DNA from: Microbacterium protaetiae
GTDB taxonomy: Bacteria; Actinomycetota; Actinomycetes; Actinomycetales; Microbacteriaceae
Length of the DNA: 64,000 nucleotides
Assembly: GCF_004135285.1 (NCBI RefSeq)
Contig: NZ_CP035494.1
Location: forward strand, 2,046,001 to 2,110,000
Direction: 5' to 3'
Below the pieces are notes generated by a model, which saw only the letters and a program-made list of their open reading frames with translations, was not told where the DNA came from and made no database searches. This document shows positions 41,909 through 50,088 of this stretch, piece by piece. Within the stretch, counting starts at the first letter, position 1; each line of letters starts with the position of its first letter. The position numbers and the translations under genes were made by a program.

Positions 41909-42268
41909 TCAGCGAGCGCGAAGCAGACCCGGAGCGGGACCCTCGAGCCGGGCGACCGAGATCTTCACCTCGACGAGTTCTGAACGCACCTGCGTGAGGC
42001 CGTGGGCGAGGTCGATGACCTGCTGACTGACCTGCTCGAATCGCTTGTCGACCTGCTCGAATCGCTTGTCGACCTGCTCGAATCGCTTGTCGACCTGTTC
42101 GAATCGCTTGTCGACCTGTTCGAATCGCTTGTCGACCTGTTCGAATCGCTCGTCCATGCGCTGCGTCAAGCGTGACTCGAGACCGTGCATCATCCGGCTT
42201 CCGGCACCGATGATCGCGGCGACGCCGACGGCGATGGTCACCAGAGTCGCCATAGTCTCCAGGCTCAC
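41909..42268 (-). CDS. Membrane-anchored heptad-repeat coiled-coil protein
   Basis: A protein of about 119 residues. The N-terminal membrane segment is SLETMATLVTIAVGVAAIIG. A coiled coil follows, built of five exact VDKRFEQ heptads plus the variant MDERFEQ, encoded by 21-bp tandem repeats (42025-42150), and then QVSQQVIDLAHGLTQVRSEL. The GTG at 42268 sits 7 nt after GGAGG; the ATG at 42274 gives two more residues but only 1 nt of spacing. Similar short tail-fibre-like coiled coils are common in bacteria and lack a set function. The identical repeats suggest heptad number may vary. Confidence 0.8.
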   Translation of the reverse strand: MSLETMATLVTIAVGVAAIIGAGSRMMHGLESRLTQRMDERFEQVDKRFEQVDKRFEQVDKRFEQVDKRFEQVDKRFEQVSQQVIDLAHGLTQVRSELVEVKISVARLEGPAPGLLRAR

Positions 42269-42461
42269 GATCATGCCTCCATTCTCACGCGAAGCAGCGC
42301 GGGTGTCACCTACCTTAGGTCGGCCCCCAGACGTCCCACCCACGAACGAGGCACATCTGTGGACAACTCGCGCACGAGTCATCCTGTGGAGGAAACGGCG
42401 CGCCGGAGCGGCGAGGCCGAGTGTCGGATCCCCCGCGTAGCGTGGAGCCGGGGAGGAAGCG

Positions 42462-43079
42462 ATGATCGGGGGACGCAACGGCTGGATCGCCTGGCCGGTG
42501 GGCATTTTGTGCCTGGGGGTGGTGGGCGGTCTGGTGTGGCTGGCCGCGCCCGGCGTTCCCGGGGCCGTGCAGTTCGTGAGCGACATGCTGCGCACCGGCA
42601 GCGCACAGGCCGCCGGCGGCAGTGCGACGCCGCAGCCGATCGAGAGCATCGGCACCGCGGCAGACGACGACTGCCGTTCGCTGTACCCCGATGGGCTGTG
42701 GGCTGCCCTGACCTGGCAGTCGCGCACTGTGCTCAACCAGTCGCAGAAGCCCCCGGCGACCTCGGCCGAAGCCGTGCGCGATGCGCTCGCGCCCGAGGTG
42801 CTCATGACGTGCGCGTGGCGCAACGACGATGGCGGCACCGTCACCACCACGCTCTCGCGAGTGGATGCCGCGGCCGCCACGATCGCAGGCGAGGCGTTCT
42901 CGAGCTCGGGGTTCTCCTGCACCGCGCTGCCCGGTTCGGTCGTACGCTGCACGAAGACCGCCGGTGACACCGTCGAAGACGACGTCGTGGCGGGCGGAAT
43001 GTGGCTGTCGACCACGGCCGAGGCGTGGCATCCCGATGGCTACACCGACGCCCTCGTCCAGCGGCTCTGGCCGCGGTGA
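42462..43079 (+). CDS. Membrane-anchored or secreted protein of unknown function
   Basis: A 205-residue protein. Residues 8-30 (WIAWPVGILCLGVVGGLVWLA) form an N-terminal anchor or signal; the rest is extracytoplasmic and has three Cys residues (CRSLYPDGLW, MTCAW, FSCTAL) plus VRC, possibly two disulfides. GGGGAGGA precedes the ATG, and TAGCGT about 22 nt upstream is a likely -10. Family not recognised. It converges on the GCS2-type gene with a 29-bp gap and no clear hairpin. Confidence 0.78.
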   Translation: MIGGRNGWIAWPVGILCLGVVGGLVWLAAPGVPGAVQFVSDMLRTGSAQAAGGSATPQPIESIGTAADDDCRSLYPDGLWAALTWQSRTVLNQSQKPPATSAEAVRDALAPEVLMTCAWRNDDGGTVTTTLSRVDAAAATIAGEAFSSSGFSCTALPGSVVRCTKTAGDTVEDDVVAGGMWLSTTAEAWHPDGYTDALVQRLWPR

Positions 43080-43108
43080 GCACCCGGCGCTCACGCCGTC
43101 GGTGAGGG

Positions 43109-44596
43109 CTACCGTTTCGGGCCCGGAACCTCCCAGGTGTGCACCGGGGCGTTCGCGTGCATGCCCTCGATGTACAGGCGCAGCATCTCGGCCAGCGCGT
43201 GCGGGCGATCCAGACCGCGCTCCTCGAAGGCTTGCACTGTGGCCACCTGCCATGATGAGCCGTTGACCCGCTCTTTGCAGCGCTCCTCGATGATCGACAG
43301 ATAACGGTCGCGCACGGCGGCCGAGACATCCCATCGCCCCAACCCTTCATGGGCCAGGGGGAGCAGCCGGCGCAAGACAAGTTCGTCCCAGGGCACCGCG
43401 CCGATGCCCGGCCAGTAGAAGGTGGCGTCGATGCCGCGCCGTGCACCCTCGGTGAAGTTCGCGCGGGCCGCATCGAAGCTCATCTTCGTCCACAACGGGC
43501 GGTCCTGCTCGGCGAGCATGCGCACCACGCCGTAGTAGAACGCGGCGTTGGCCATGACATCGGCGACGGTCGGACCGGCCGGGAGTACGCGGTTCTCCAC
43601 CCGCAGGTGCGGGGCGCCGTCGACGACGTCGTAGACCGGACGGTTCCACCGGTACACCGTGCCGTTGTGCAGGCGCAGCTCTTGCAGCTTGGGTGCGCGG
43701 CCCGCGCGCAGTTCGGCCTCGGGATCCTCGTCGGTGGTCTCGGGCAGCAGGGCGGGAAAGTAGCGCACGTTCTCTTCGAACAGATCGAAGATGCTCGTCA
43801 CCCATCTCTCGCCGAAGAACACCGGCGGCCGAACACCCTGATTGCGCAGTTCGGGGGAGCGCGTGTCGGTGGCTTGCAGAAACAGCTCGGTGCGGGTCTC
43901 GGCCCACAGGTGCCTGCCGAACAGGTACGGCGAGTTCGCGCCGAGCGCCAGCTGGGGGCCGGCCACGAGCTGCGCGGCGTTCCAATGCGCGGCGAACGCG
44001 GCGGGCGACACCTGCAGGTGCAGCTGCACCGAGGTGCACGCCGACTCGGGCGCGATGGTCGGCGAGTACATGCGCAGCGACTCGGCGCCCACGATGTTCA
44101 GCTCGAGGTCTTCGCGGCGGGCGGCGAACACGGCGTCGTCGAGCGCGGCGTAGCGCGGGTTGGCACTCATCCACTCGCCCTGCAGCTGCTCGGGCTGCAA
44201 AGTGGGCAGGATGCCGATCATCACTATCCGTGCGCCCACCTTGCGGGCACGTTCCTCGGCGTGGTTCATCGACCAGCGCAGCAGTTCTTCCAGGTCGAGC
44301 GCCGAGTCGCCCGGCAGGGGCCGCGGCGGCACGTTCAGCTCGATGTTGTACCGGCCCAGTTCGGTCTGGAACGCCGGGTCGGCGATCGCGCCCAGCACCT
44401 CGGCGTTGGCCATCGCCGGGTGGCCCTCGTCGTCGACGAGGTTCAACTCGATCTCCAGGCCGGTGAGCGGGCGCTCGAGCTCGAAAACCTGGTCGCGCAG
44501 CATCTGCTCGAACACGTCGAGGCACCGCTGCACCTTCGCGCGGTAGGCCGTGCGCTGCTCCCGTGTGAACACGGGCGAGGTGATGTCGTCACCCAT
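43109..44596 (-). CDS. Glutamate-cysteine ligase family 2 (GCS2/carboxylate-amine ligase) protein
   Basis: A 495-residue member of the glutamate-cysteine ligase family 2. Landmarks: TGLEIELNLVDDEGHP (the ExE metal site), FQTELGRYNIELNVPPRPL, ESACTSVQLHLQVSP, LALGANSPYLFGRHLWAETR and HLRVENRVLPAGPTVADVMAN. Relatives form gamma-glutamyl bonds (gamma-glutamylcysteine, or unknown amines); Microbacteriaceae generally use mycothiol, so the substrate is uncertain. The ATG at 44596 is preferred (CATGCT 7 nt upstream could give a leaderless start); 44608 is the alternative. It is divergent from the M20 gene, and their 5' regions are adjacent. Confidence 0.88.
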   Translation of the reverse strand: MGDDITSPVFTREQRTAYRAKVQRCLDVFEQMLRDQVFELERPLTGLEIELNLVDDEGHPAMANAEVLGAIADPAFQTELGRYNIELNVPPRPLPGDSALDLEELLRWSMNHAEERARKVGARIVMIGILPTLQPEQLQGEWMSANPRYAALDDAVFAARREDLELNIVGAESLRMYSPTIAPESACTSVQLHLQVSPAAFAAHWNAAQLVAGPQLALGANSPYLFGRHLWAETRTELFLQATDTRSPELRNQGVRPPVFFGERWVTSIFDLFEENVRYFPALLPETTDEDPEAELRAGRAPKLQELRLHNGTVYRWNRPVYDVVDGAPHLRVENRVLPAGPTVADVMANAAFYYGVVRMLAEQDRPLWTKMSFDAARANFTEGARRGIDATFYWPGIGAVPWDELVLRRLLPLAHEGLGRWDVSAAVRDRYLSIIEERCKERVNGSSWQVATVQAFEERGLDRPHALAEMLRLYIEGMHANAPVHTWEVPGPKR

Positions 44597-44673
44597 GGCG
44601 ACGAGCATGACACATGTCGGGCCCGCTGTCGCGTCTACGCTGGGGGCGACGACACGAGAGGGGCGGTCGGGGC

Positions 44674-45912
44674 ATGGCCGACAGGGATGACGCATCCGAT
44701 GAGATCGCCGACGCGCCGGCAGGGGCCACCGATCCGGCGGCCGGGCGCGGACCGGACTGGCTCGACGGGATGCTCGCGACCGATCTGCCCCGACTCGTGC
44801 GACTGCGCCGACACATCCATGCGCATCCTGAACTCTCGTGGCACGAGAACGCGACGACGCAGCTGCTGCACGATGCCCTCGCCGCCGCGGGCGTGTCGGC
44901 GCAGGTGCTTCCCGGGGGCACGGGTCTGGTCGCCGAGATCGACGGGGGAGCGCCCGGACCGGTTACGGGGCTGCGCGCTGACATCGACGCACTGCCGGTC
45001 ACCGAAGCCAGCGGCCTGCCGTTCGCCTCCACGGTGGACGGCGTCGCGCACGCGTGCGGCCACGACGTGCACACGACGATTCTGCTCGGCGCGGCGCTGG
45101 CGCTACAGGCGGCTCCCGGGTTCGCAGGGCGGGTGCGGCTGCTCTTCCAACCCGCCGAAGAGCGGATGCCGGGCGGATCGCACCAGCTCGTGGCATCCGG
45201 CGCCCTCGACGGCATCGACCGGATCTTCGCTCTGCACTGCGACCCACGGGTGCCGGTGGGGCAGGTCGGGCTGCGGGTGGGCGCCATCACGTCGGCGTGC
45301 GACATGATCGAGCTCGAGGTCACCGGGCCGGGCGGGCACACCTCGCGTCCGCATCTCACGGTCGATGTCGTCGGCGCGCTGACGACGGTCGCGGCTCGAC
45401 TGCCGTTGCTGGTGAACCGCAGACTCGACCCCCGGTCGGGTGCGCTCCTGGTCTGGGGCGCGATCCAGGCGGGCGCGGCATCCAACGTCATCCCTCGGCA
45501 GGGGCAGCTGCGCGGCACTCTGCGGGTCATGGATCGCGCCGCGTGGGACACCGCCGAGCAGATCGTCACGGAACTCATCGGGCAGCTGCTCGCGCCCAGC
45601 GGTGCGAGATATCAGCTCACGTACATCCGTGGGGTGCCGCCCGTGGTCAACGATGCCGAGGCGGTCGCCCAGCTGCAGCGTGCGGTGTCGGCGGGTGTGG
45701 GAACCGACGCCGTCGCCGACGCCGAGCAGTCGGCGGGCGCGGAAGACTTCGCGGTGCTGCTCGATCACGCCCCCGGAGCGTTGGCGCGGTTGGGGGTGTG
45801 GGACGGCCTCGAGCCGCGCGTCGACCTGCACTCGACCGGATTCCGTGCCGACGAGCGAGCCATCCCGGTCGGGGTGCGCACGCTCGTGCACACCGTGCTG
45901 GCCGGCGCCTGA
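44674..45912 (+). CDS. M20 family amidohydrolase/metallopeptidase
   Basis: A 412-residue M20D-type amidohydrolase (hippurate hydrolase/IAA-amino-acid hydrolase group). Motifs: RLRRHIHAHPELSWHE, GLRADIDALPVTE, AHACGHDVHTT (metal His and Asp), LFQPAEERMPGG (catalytic Glu pair), ALHCDP, the dimerisation domain GPGGHTSRPH, and SAGAEDFAVLL near the C terminus. It is cytoplasmic. ATG at 44674; TACGCT (44636-44641) is a likely -10, leaving a leader of about 26 nt with GAGAGGGG. The natural substrate is unknown. Confidence 0.93.
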   Translation: MADRDDASDEIADAPAGATDPAAGRGPDWLDGMLATDLPRLVRLRRHIHAHPELSWHENATTQLLHDALAAAGVSAQVLPGGTGLVAEIDGGAPGPVTGLRADIDALPVTEASGLPFASTVDGVAHACGHDVHTTILLGAALALQAAPGFAGRVRLLFQPAEERMPGGSHQLVASGALDGIDRIFALHCDPRVPVGQVGLRVGAITSACDMIELEVTGPGGHTSRPHLTVDVVGALTTVAARLPLLVNRRLDPRSGALLVWGAIQAGAASNVIPRQGQLRGTLRVMDRAAWDTAEQIVTELIGQLLAPSGARYQLTYIRGVPPVVNDAEAVAQLQRAVSAGVGTDAVADAEQSAGAEDFAVLLDHAPGALARLGVWDGLEPRVDLHSTGFRADERAIPVGVRTLVHTVLAGA

Positions 45913-46004
45913 GGGCCGCGCCGGCGGTGCGGCCGGCGGTGGGCGGGGTGCCGTGTGTTCGTGCCGGCGGTGGGCGGGGTGCCGGGTGTCGTGCGGCGTG
46001 CAGT

Positions 46005-46090
46005 GTTCAGATCTCCGTCCATCCGCACGTTCAGAGCCTCGAATCAGGTGATTTCGGCCTCTCCGGTTCGATTCCAGCTGAGTTTTGAAC
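46005..46090. repeat. 86-bp palindromic element, copy 3 (divergent)
   Basis: GTTCAGATCTC (46005-46015) and GAGTTTTGAAC (46080-46090) are inverted at 9 of 11 positions. Size and end sequence resemble the elements at 31562-31643 and 33187-33266, but the interior differs. Intergenic. Confidence 0.5.
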
Positions 46091-46196
46091 GCACCGCCGG
46101 CGGCGAATGGATGCTGCGGCTCAGTCGATCGACTCGGGAGAGTGTTGCGAGGAGGTGTGTCGTTCGGCGTTCGGCGCCCGAGGCGCACACGAGCGC

Positions 46197-46371
46197 GCCG
46201 TCGGCCGCTCCGACAGGCGCGGTCGGCCGCTCCGACACGCGCCGTCGGCTGGCTGCTCAGACACGCGCGGTCGGCCGGCCGCTCCGACACGCGTCGGCCG
46301 GCCGCTCCGACACGCGCCGTCGGCCGCTCCGACACGCGCCGTCGGCCGCTCCGACACGCGTCGGCCTGCCT
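46197..46371. repeat. 22-bp tandem repeat, about seven copies
   Basis: The unit GCCGCTCCGACACGCGCCGTCG repeats with small indels (some copies read ACACGCGTCG). The 528-bp gap 45913-46440 has no credible gene; the frame that runs through it belongs to the next gene extended upstream without start support. Confidence 0.85.
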
Positions 46372-46440
46372 CCCCGACCGTGGCGGGGCGCGGCGGTACC
46401 CTCACAGAGTGGGGACCGTCCCCGTGTGAGGAGTCCATCG

Positions 46441-47520
46441 ATGAGTGATCCCCAGGAGCCCGTCGGCGAACCCGTCGAGGAGCCGGAATCCGTCGACGAC
46501 GTCGTGGGGCGCGCGCACGAGGGCCTCGCCGAGGCCGAGGCCGCCGGCCGCACGGCGACCGATGAGAACACCACAGTCACCGGGTCGACCGAGCCCGCCG
46601 CCTCCGAGCCCGCGACGCCGGCGGCACCCGACGCCGCTGTGCCCGAGCCCGCCGCACCCGCGCCTACCGCTGAGTCCGCCGGCACCGATGCGGCGCCGTC
46701 CGACGCCGACGAACCCGCCTTCGTCACGCCGGGGCTGGGCGATGCGCCCGCTGAGGCCGAGGCCGCGCCCGCACCTGGGACCGAGTCGTACGCGGCCGCC
46801 GAGCCGGTCGTCACGCCCGAACCGGTTGCGGAGTCGTATGCGGCATCCGAACCGGCAGTCGCCGCCGAGCCGTATCCCGTCGCCGACGCGTACGCCACCG
46901 ACGCCACGGCCGGCGCCGCAGCCGCGGCATCCCTCGCCACGGAACCGGCAGCGCCGCAGCCGATCTTCGTGCAGGCGCCCGAAGAGCCCCGCCCACGCGG
47001 AAACCGCGGTGCCGCCGGCGGAATCGGTCTGATCGCCGCCGTCTGCTTCGCGTTCCTGTACCTCGATGCGGGGGTCGTGATCGGGCTGGTCAGTGGAGAT
47101 CTGGCGACCTCCGACATCGGCACGTGGCTCACCGATGCGCTGACCACGTGGGGCCTGTGGGTACCCACTGTCGTCTTCTTCCTCGCGTTCTGGCTGCTGG
47201 GAGCGATCATCAACCGCGGCCGTTGGGGCGTGTGGGTCATCTTCGGGCTGCTGGTGGGCGTCGCCGCCTGGGGCGGTCACCTGCTCGGCCAGCTGTTCGA
47301 GGCGCCGTTCTGGAACGTGACGGCATCGGAGGGCGCCGACATCGTCAACGCGCAGCTGTTCGCACCGCTGGCGATCGCCGCCTTCATCATCGGCCGCGAG
47401 CTGACCATCTGGTTCGGCGCCTGGGTCGCTCGGCGCGGTCGCCGCATGACAGAGCTGAACGTCGAGGCGCGCCGCGAATACGAGCGCACTCTCGAGGCGG
47501 GGCCGCAGCTGGCCCGCTGA
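46441..47520 (+). CDS. Membrane protein with long disordered acidic N terminus
   Basis: A 359-residue protein. Residues 1 to about 180 are Ala/Pro/Glu-rich, acidic and probably disordered, with repeats of EPVAESYAASEPAVAAEPY type. About 190-330 hold four membrane segments (IGLIAAVCFAFLYLDAGVV; LWVPTVVFFLAFWLLGAII; WGVWVIFGLLVGVAAWGGHLL; LFAPLAIAAFIIGREL). A short basic tail follows. The ATG at 46441 follows GAGGAG. Family not recognised. The next gene starts 2 nt downstream, so they are probably cotranscribed. Confidence 0.85.
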   Translation: MSDPQEPVGEPVEEPESVDDVVGRAHEGLAEAEAAGRTATDENTTVTGSTEPAASEPATPAAPDAAVPEPAAPAPTAESAGTDAAPSDADEPAFVTPGLGDAPAEAEAAPAPGTESYAAAEPVVTPEPVAESYAASEPAVAAEPYPVADAYATDATAGAAAAASLATEPAAPQPIFVQAPEEPRPRGNRGAAGGIGLIAAVCFAFLYLDAGVVIGLVSGDLATSDIGTWLTDALTTWGLWVPTVVFFLAFWLLGAIINRGRWGVWVIFGLLVGVAAWGGHLLGQLFEAPFWNVTASEGADIVNAQLFAPLAIAAFIIGRELTIWFGAWVARRGRRMTELNVEARREYERTLEAGPQLAR

Positions 47521-47522
47521 GC

Positions 47523-48023
47523 GTGTCCGGTGCACCGGGCGGATCGCCCCGCGATACATCGGGCGGTCCGGTGCGCCCGGTCGTGGCCTGGGCGTTCGCC
47601 ACGGTGCTTTTCGTCGCCCTGATGGTGGGCGGACTCGGGGTGGTGAGCCTGACCACCGGCCGCGATGTCATAGCGGTCGCCGATTTCGGTGAACTCGTCG
47701 GCACGGCAGCCGCGGCATTCGCGGCGGCGGCATTCGCCGGAGTGCTGTGGATGCTGCTGCGCCGCCCGCAGCCATCGCTGTGGGGTGCGGTCGGCACGGC
47801 CGCGTCGGCGTTCCTCGTCTATCTCGCAGCGGTGTGGATCGGGGGCACCGCACACACGGGCGACGTCGTGCTCGCGGCATCCGTCGCCGGCTCACTGGTC
47901 ACCGGTGGCTTCGCCCTGGTCGTGGCAGGGGCGGGGCTGTTGGCCGGATGGGGCGGGATTCTTCTCGTGCGCAGCAGCGGCGGGCGGCCGCGTTGGCCGT
48001 GGGAAGGCCGTGACGAGCCGTGA
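47523..48023 (+). CDS. Four-TM membrane protein of unknown function
   Basis: A 166-residue protein with membrane segments near residues 21-44, 58-78, 88-106 and 118-145, and a short basic C terminus (RSSGGRPRWPWEGRDEP). The GTG at 47523 begins 2 nt after the preceding stop. Family not recognised. It forms a likely pair with the preceding membrane protein. Confidence 0.82.
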   Translation: MSGAPGGSPRDTSGGPVRPVVAWAFATVLFVALMVGGLGVVSLTTGRDVIAVADFGELVGTAAAAFAAAAFAGVLWMLLRRPQPSLWGAVGTAASAFLVYLAAVWIGGTAHTGDVVLAASVAGSLVTGGFALVVAGAGLLAGWGGILLVRSSGGRPRWPWEGRDEP

Positions 48024-48037
48024 GCGGCGTCGCGCGT

Positions 48038-48043
48038 TACGGT
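48038..48043 (+). promoter_or_regulatory. -10 box for leaderless start at 48050
   Basis: TACGGT ends 6 nt before the GTG at 48050, the same arrangement as for other genes in this window. Confidence 0.55.
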
Positions 48044-48049
48044 GGAGGC

Positions 48050-48694
48050 GTGGAGCGCTCCCTGGAAACCCAGGTCAGCCGGGCAGTCGATGCCTGGCTG
48101 CGGTGGTTGCCGCGGTGGGAGCCGGCCACCCACCGAGGCCGTGTGGCCGTCTGCCGGCGGTGTTTCGGCTCGCCGGTGCTGTCGGCGGCCGGCGTCGGGT
48201 CGGATGTGCCGCACGGCGTGCAGCACGGCCTGTCGATTCGCATCAAGGCGATCATCGACCGTGCGGTGGCCGAGTACACGGCGCGCAACCTGCCGATGCT
48301 GCAGGCCGAGCTCGACCAGCAGGCCGAACGCAATCGTGCGCGCAGCTATCGGCCGGGTGAGGGGCTCGATCCCGAGTTCGAGGGGATGCCGCTGGACCCC
48401 GAGCCGATGCCGGGAGCGCCGTTCCTTTTCACCCTGGCCGGTATGGCCGATGAGGCCGACGCCGAGATTCCGGCGTTGCCTCCGCTGAGCGAAGAGGCCA
48501 AGACCGCGCTGCGCCAGGAGGTGGGCCTGGCCGACGAGTACGCGAACATGGTCGGGCGCGAAGTGTGCACGATTCTGCTCAGCCACCGGCTGCGCATTCA
48601 GTCGGCGATCGCCGAGTTCGTCGAGCCGCAGGTCGCCGCGCTGCTCGAAGACCTCACCCGCTCGCTCGACGCCCCGTTCGATCCCACCGACTGA
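48050..48694 (+). CDS. Conserved-looking soluble protein of unknown function
   Basis: A 214-residue protein, helical and acidic in its second half, with a CRRC pair near residue 35 (VAVCRRCFGSPVLSAAG). It has no membrane segment or signal peptide. The GTG at 48050 was chosen for its leaderless context; the frame extends to 48020 but would precede the -10 box. Family not recognised. It lies just upstream of the palindrome cluster and the kinase operon. Confidence 0.8.
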   Translation: MERSLETQVSRAVDAWLRWLPRWEPATHRGRVAVCRRCFGSPVLSAAGVGSDVPHGVQHGLSIRIKAIIDRAVAEYTARNLPMLQAELDQQAERNRARSYRPGEGLDPEFEGMPLDPEPMPGAPFLFTLAGMADEADAEIPALPPLSEEAKTALRQEVGLADEYANMVGREVCTILLSHRLRIQSAIAEFVEPQVAALLEDLTRSLDAPFDPTD

Positions 48695-48710
48695 CCCCGC
48701 CCCGCCCTCT

Positions 48711-48794
48711 GGGAAATTCCATATGGAATTTCCCACACCACATGAAACTGCCGGCGGTTTGATGTGGTCTCGCAAATTCCATATGGAATTTCCC
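48711..48794. repeat. Cluster of three palindromes (two AAATTCCATATGGAATTT copies flanking a third)
   Basis: A perfect 24-bp palindrome (48711-48734) and a perfect 18-bp palindrome (48774-48791) share AAATTCCATATGGAATTT; their centres are exactly 60 bp apart. Between them, 48737-48768 is another inverted repeat with 14 of 16 bases paired (ACCACATGAAACTGCC / GGCGGTTTGATGTGGT). The AT-rich cores stand out in GC-rich DNA. The cluster is 17 bp after the preceding stop and upstream of the kinase operon. Confidence 0.9.
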
Positions 48795-48867
48795 GGGGGA
48801 GGCGGCGCTGCCGGGGAGAGGCGCCGCCGCCCGGCGACACGCCGCACGGAACCTCCAGCGCGATTTG

Positions 48868-48873
48868 CTACGA
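48868..48873 (+). promoter_or_regulatory. Possible -10 box of the kinase operon
   Basis: TACGAT (within TTTGCTACGATGG) is the best -10 candidate upstream of the kinase gene. A start near 48880 would leave a leader of about 75 nt. No convincing -35 is seen. Confidence 0.35.
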
Positions 48874-48956
48874 TGGCCGGGCCCGACCGCTGTCTGCGCG
48901 CATCGCGGACGGTGCCGGTGATGGCGCGCGCGCGGCGGACATGGGGAGGGATCGGG

Positions 48957-50087
48957 ATGCCCAAGCGCCTCCCCTCGGACCCACCGGTGCTTCCCGGCCT
49001 CACCTACGTGCGCCCGCTCGGCTCGGGCGGCTTCGCCGACGTGTTCCTCTATGCGCAGGATATGCCCCGTCGCCAGGTTGCGGTCAAGGTGCTTCCCACG
49101 GGCATCCACGAGGCCGAACTCGTGCGCATGTTCAACGCCGAGGCCGACATTCTGGCCCACTTGTCTGCGCACCCGTCGATCGTGACGGTCTACCAGGCCG
49201 GCATCTCGGCCGACGGCCGCCCCTATATCGTCATGGAGTACTGCCCGGGCTCGCTCGCCCAGCGCTACCGGCGCGAGCGCCTGCCGCTGGATGAAGTGCT
49301 CACGACCGGCGTGAAGATGGCCGGCGCGGTCGAGACCGCGCACCGGGCCGGTCTCATCCACCGTGACATCAAGCCCAGCAACATCCTCATCACCACCTTC
49401 GGCTCTCCGGTGCTGGCCGACTTCGGCATCTCGGCGTCGCTTGCCCCGCGCAACGGCGAAGAGGTGCTGGCGATGAGCGTGCCCTGGAGCGCGCCCGAGG
49501 TGATCGCCGAGCAGACCTCGGGCACGGTCGCCAGCGAGGTGTGGGGGCTGGGCGCGACGGTGTATTCGCTGCTGGCCGGGCACAGTCCGTTCGAACGCGC
49601 CGAGCCGGGGCAGAACGGGCGCGATCAGCTGCGCCGCCGCATCCTGCGCGCATCGTTCCCCCCGATGCGACGACCCGACGTGCCCGCCCAGGTTCTCGAG
49701 GTGCTCGCGGTGGCGATGTCACGCGATCCCCGCGACCGCTATCCGAGCGCGCTGGCGTTCGCGCAGGCACTGCGCGACGTGCAGTACACCCTCGGGTTCC
49801 CACCCACCCCTCTCGAGGTGGCCGTCGAAGAGTGGGTGCCCGGTGATCAGACCGTCGATTTCGGGGATGCCGCGGCCCGCGGCCCGCAGATAAGCTCGGT
49901 GCCGCACACCTCACGCCGTCGCGCGACCGCCCCCACTCCGCTGACCGCACGCGACGAGGACACCGACATCTCCTCGCCCCAGACGGTGGCGGCACGGCGG
50001 ATCTGGCCCTGGCTTGTGGTCGGGGCCGTGGCGTGCGCGGCAGCCGTTCTCGTCGTCTGGGCCGTCGCCTCCGGAGGTGTGGGCTGA
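48957..50087 (+). CDS. Serine/threonine protein kinase, C-terminally membrane-anchored
   Basis: A 376-residue Hanks-type kinase. The Gly-rich loop is LGSGGFADVF (21-30), the ATP lysine K44 in VAVKVL, the catalytic loop HRDIKPSN (D137), DFG at 155-157 and SAPE in place of APE. The kinase domain ends near 285. A juxtamembrane linker contains Thr-rich motifs, including QTVAARR (T343). The membrane helix is WLVVGAVACAAAVLVVWAVA (about 351-371), and almost no residues follow, so there is no extracellular sensor. The ATG at 48957 follows GGGAGGG; the frame reaching back to 48723 passes through the palindromes. It overlaps closely with the next gene (stop TGA then ATG after 1 nt). Confidence 0.95.
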   Translation: MPKRLPSDPPVLPGLTYVRPLGSGGFADVFLYAQDMPRRQVAVKVLPTGIHEAELVRMFNAEADILAHLSAHPSIVTVYQAGISADGRPYIVMEYCPGSLAQRYRRERLPLDEVLTTGVKMAGAVETAHRAGLIHRDIKPSNILITTFGSPVLADFGISASLAPRNGEEVLAMSVPWSAPEVIAEQTSGTVASEVWGLGATVYSLLAGHSPFERAEPGQNGRDQLRRRILRASFPPMRRPDVPAQVLEVLAVAMSRDPRDRYPSALAFAQALRDVQYTLGFPPTPLEVAVEEWVPGDQTVDFGDAAARGPQISSVPHTSRRRATAPTPLTARDEDTDISSPQTVAARRIWPWLVVGAVACAAAVLVVWAVASGGVG

Positions 50088-50088
50088 T

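Noticed and set aside
45955..46440. Upstream extension of the 46441 gene through the 22-bp repeats
   Set aside because: No SD or -10 near 45955; the sequence is repeat-derived and the ATG at 46441 follows GAGGAG.
48723..48956. Kinase start at ATG 48723
   Set aside because: That ATG lies inside the 24-bp palindrome and its translation is not kinase-like; ATG 48957 has a good SD.
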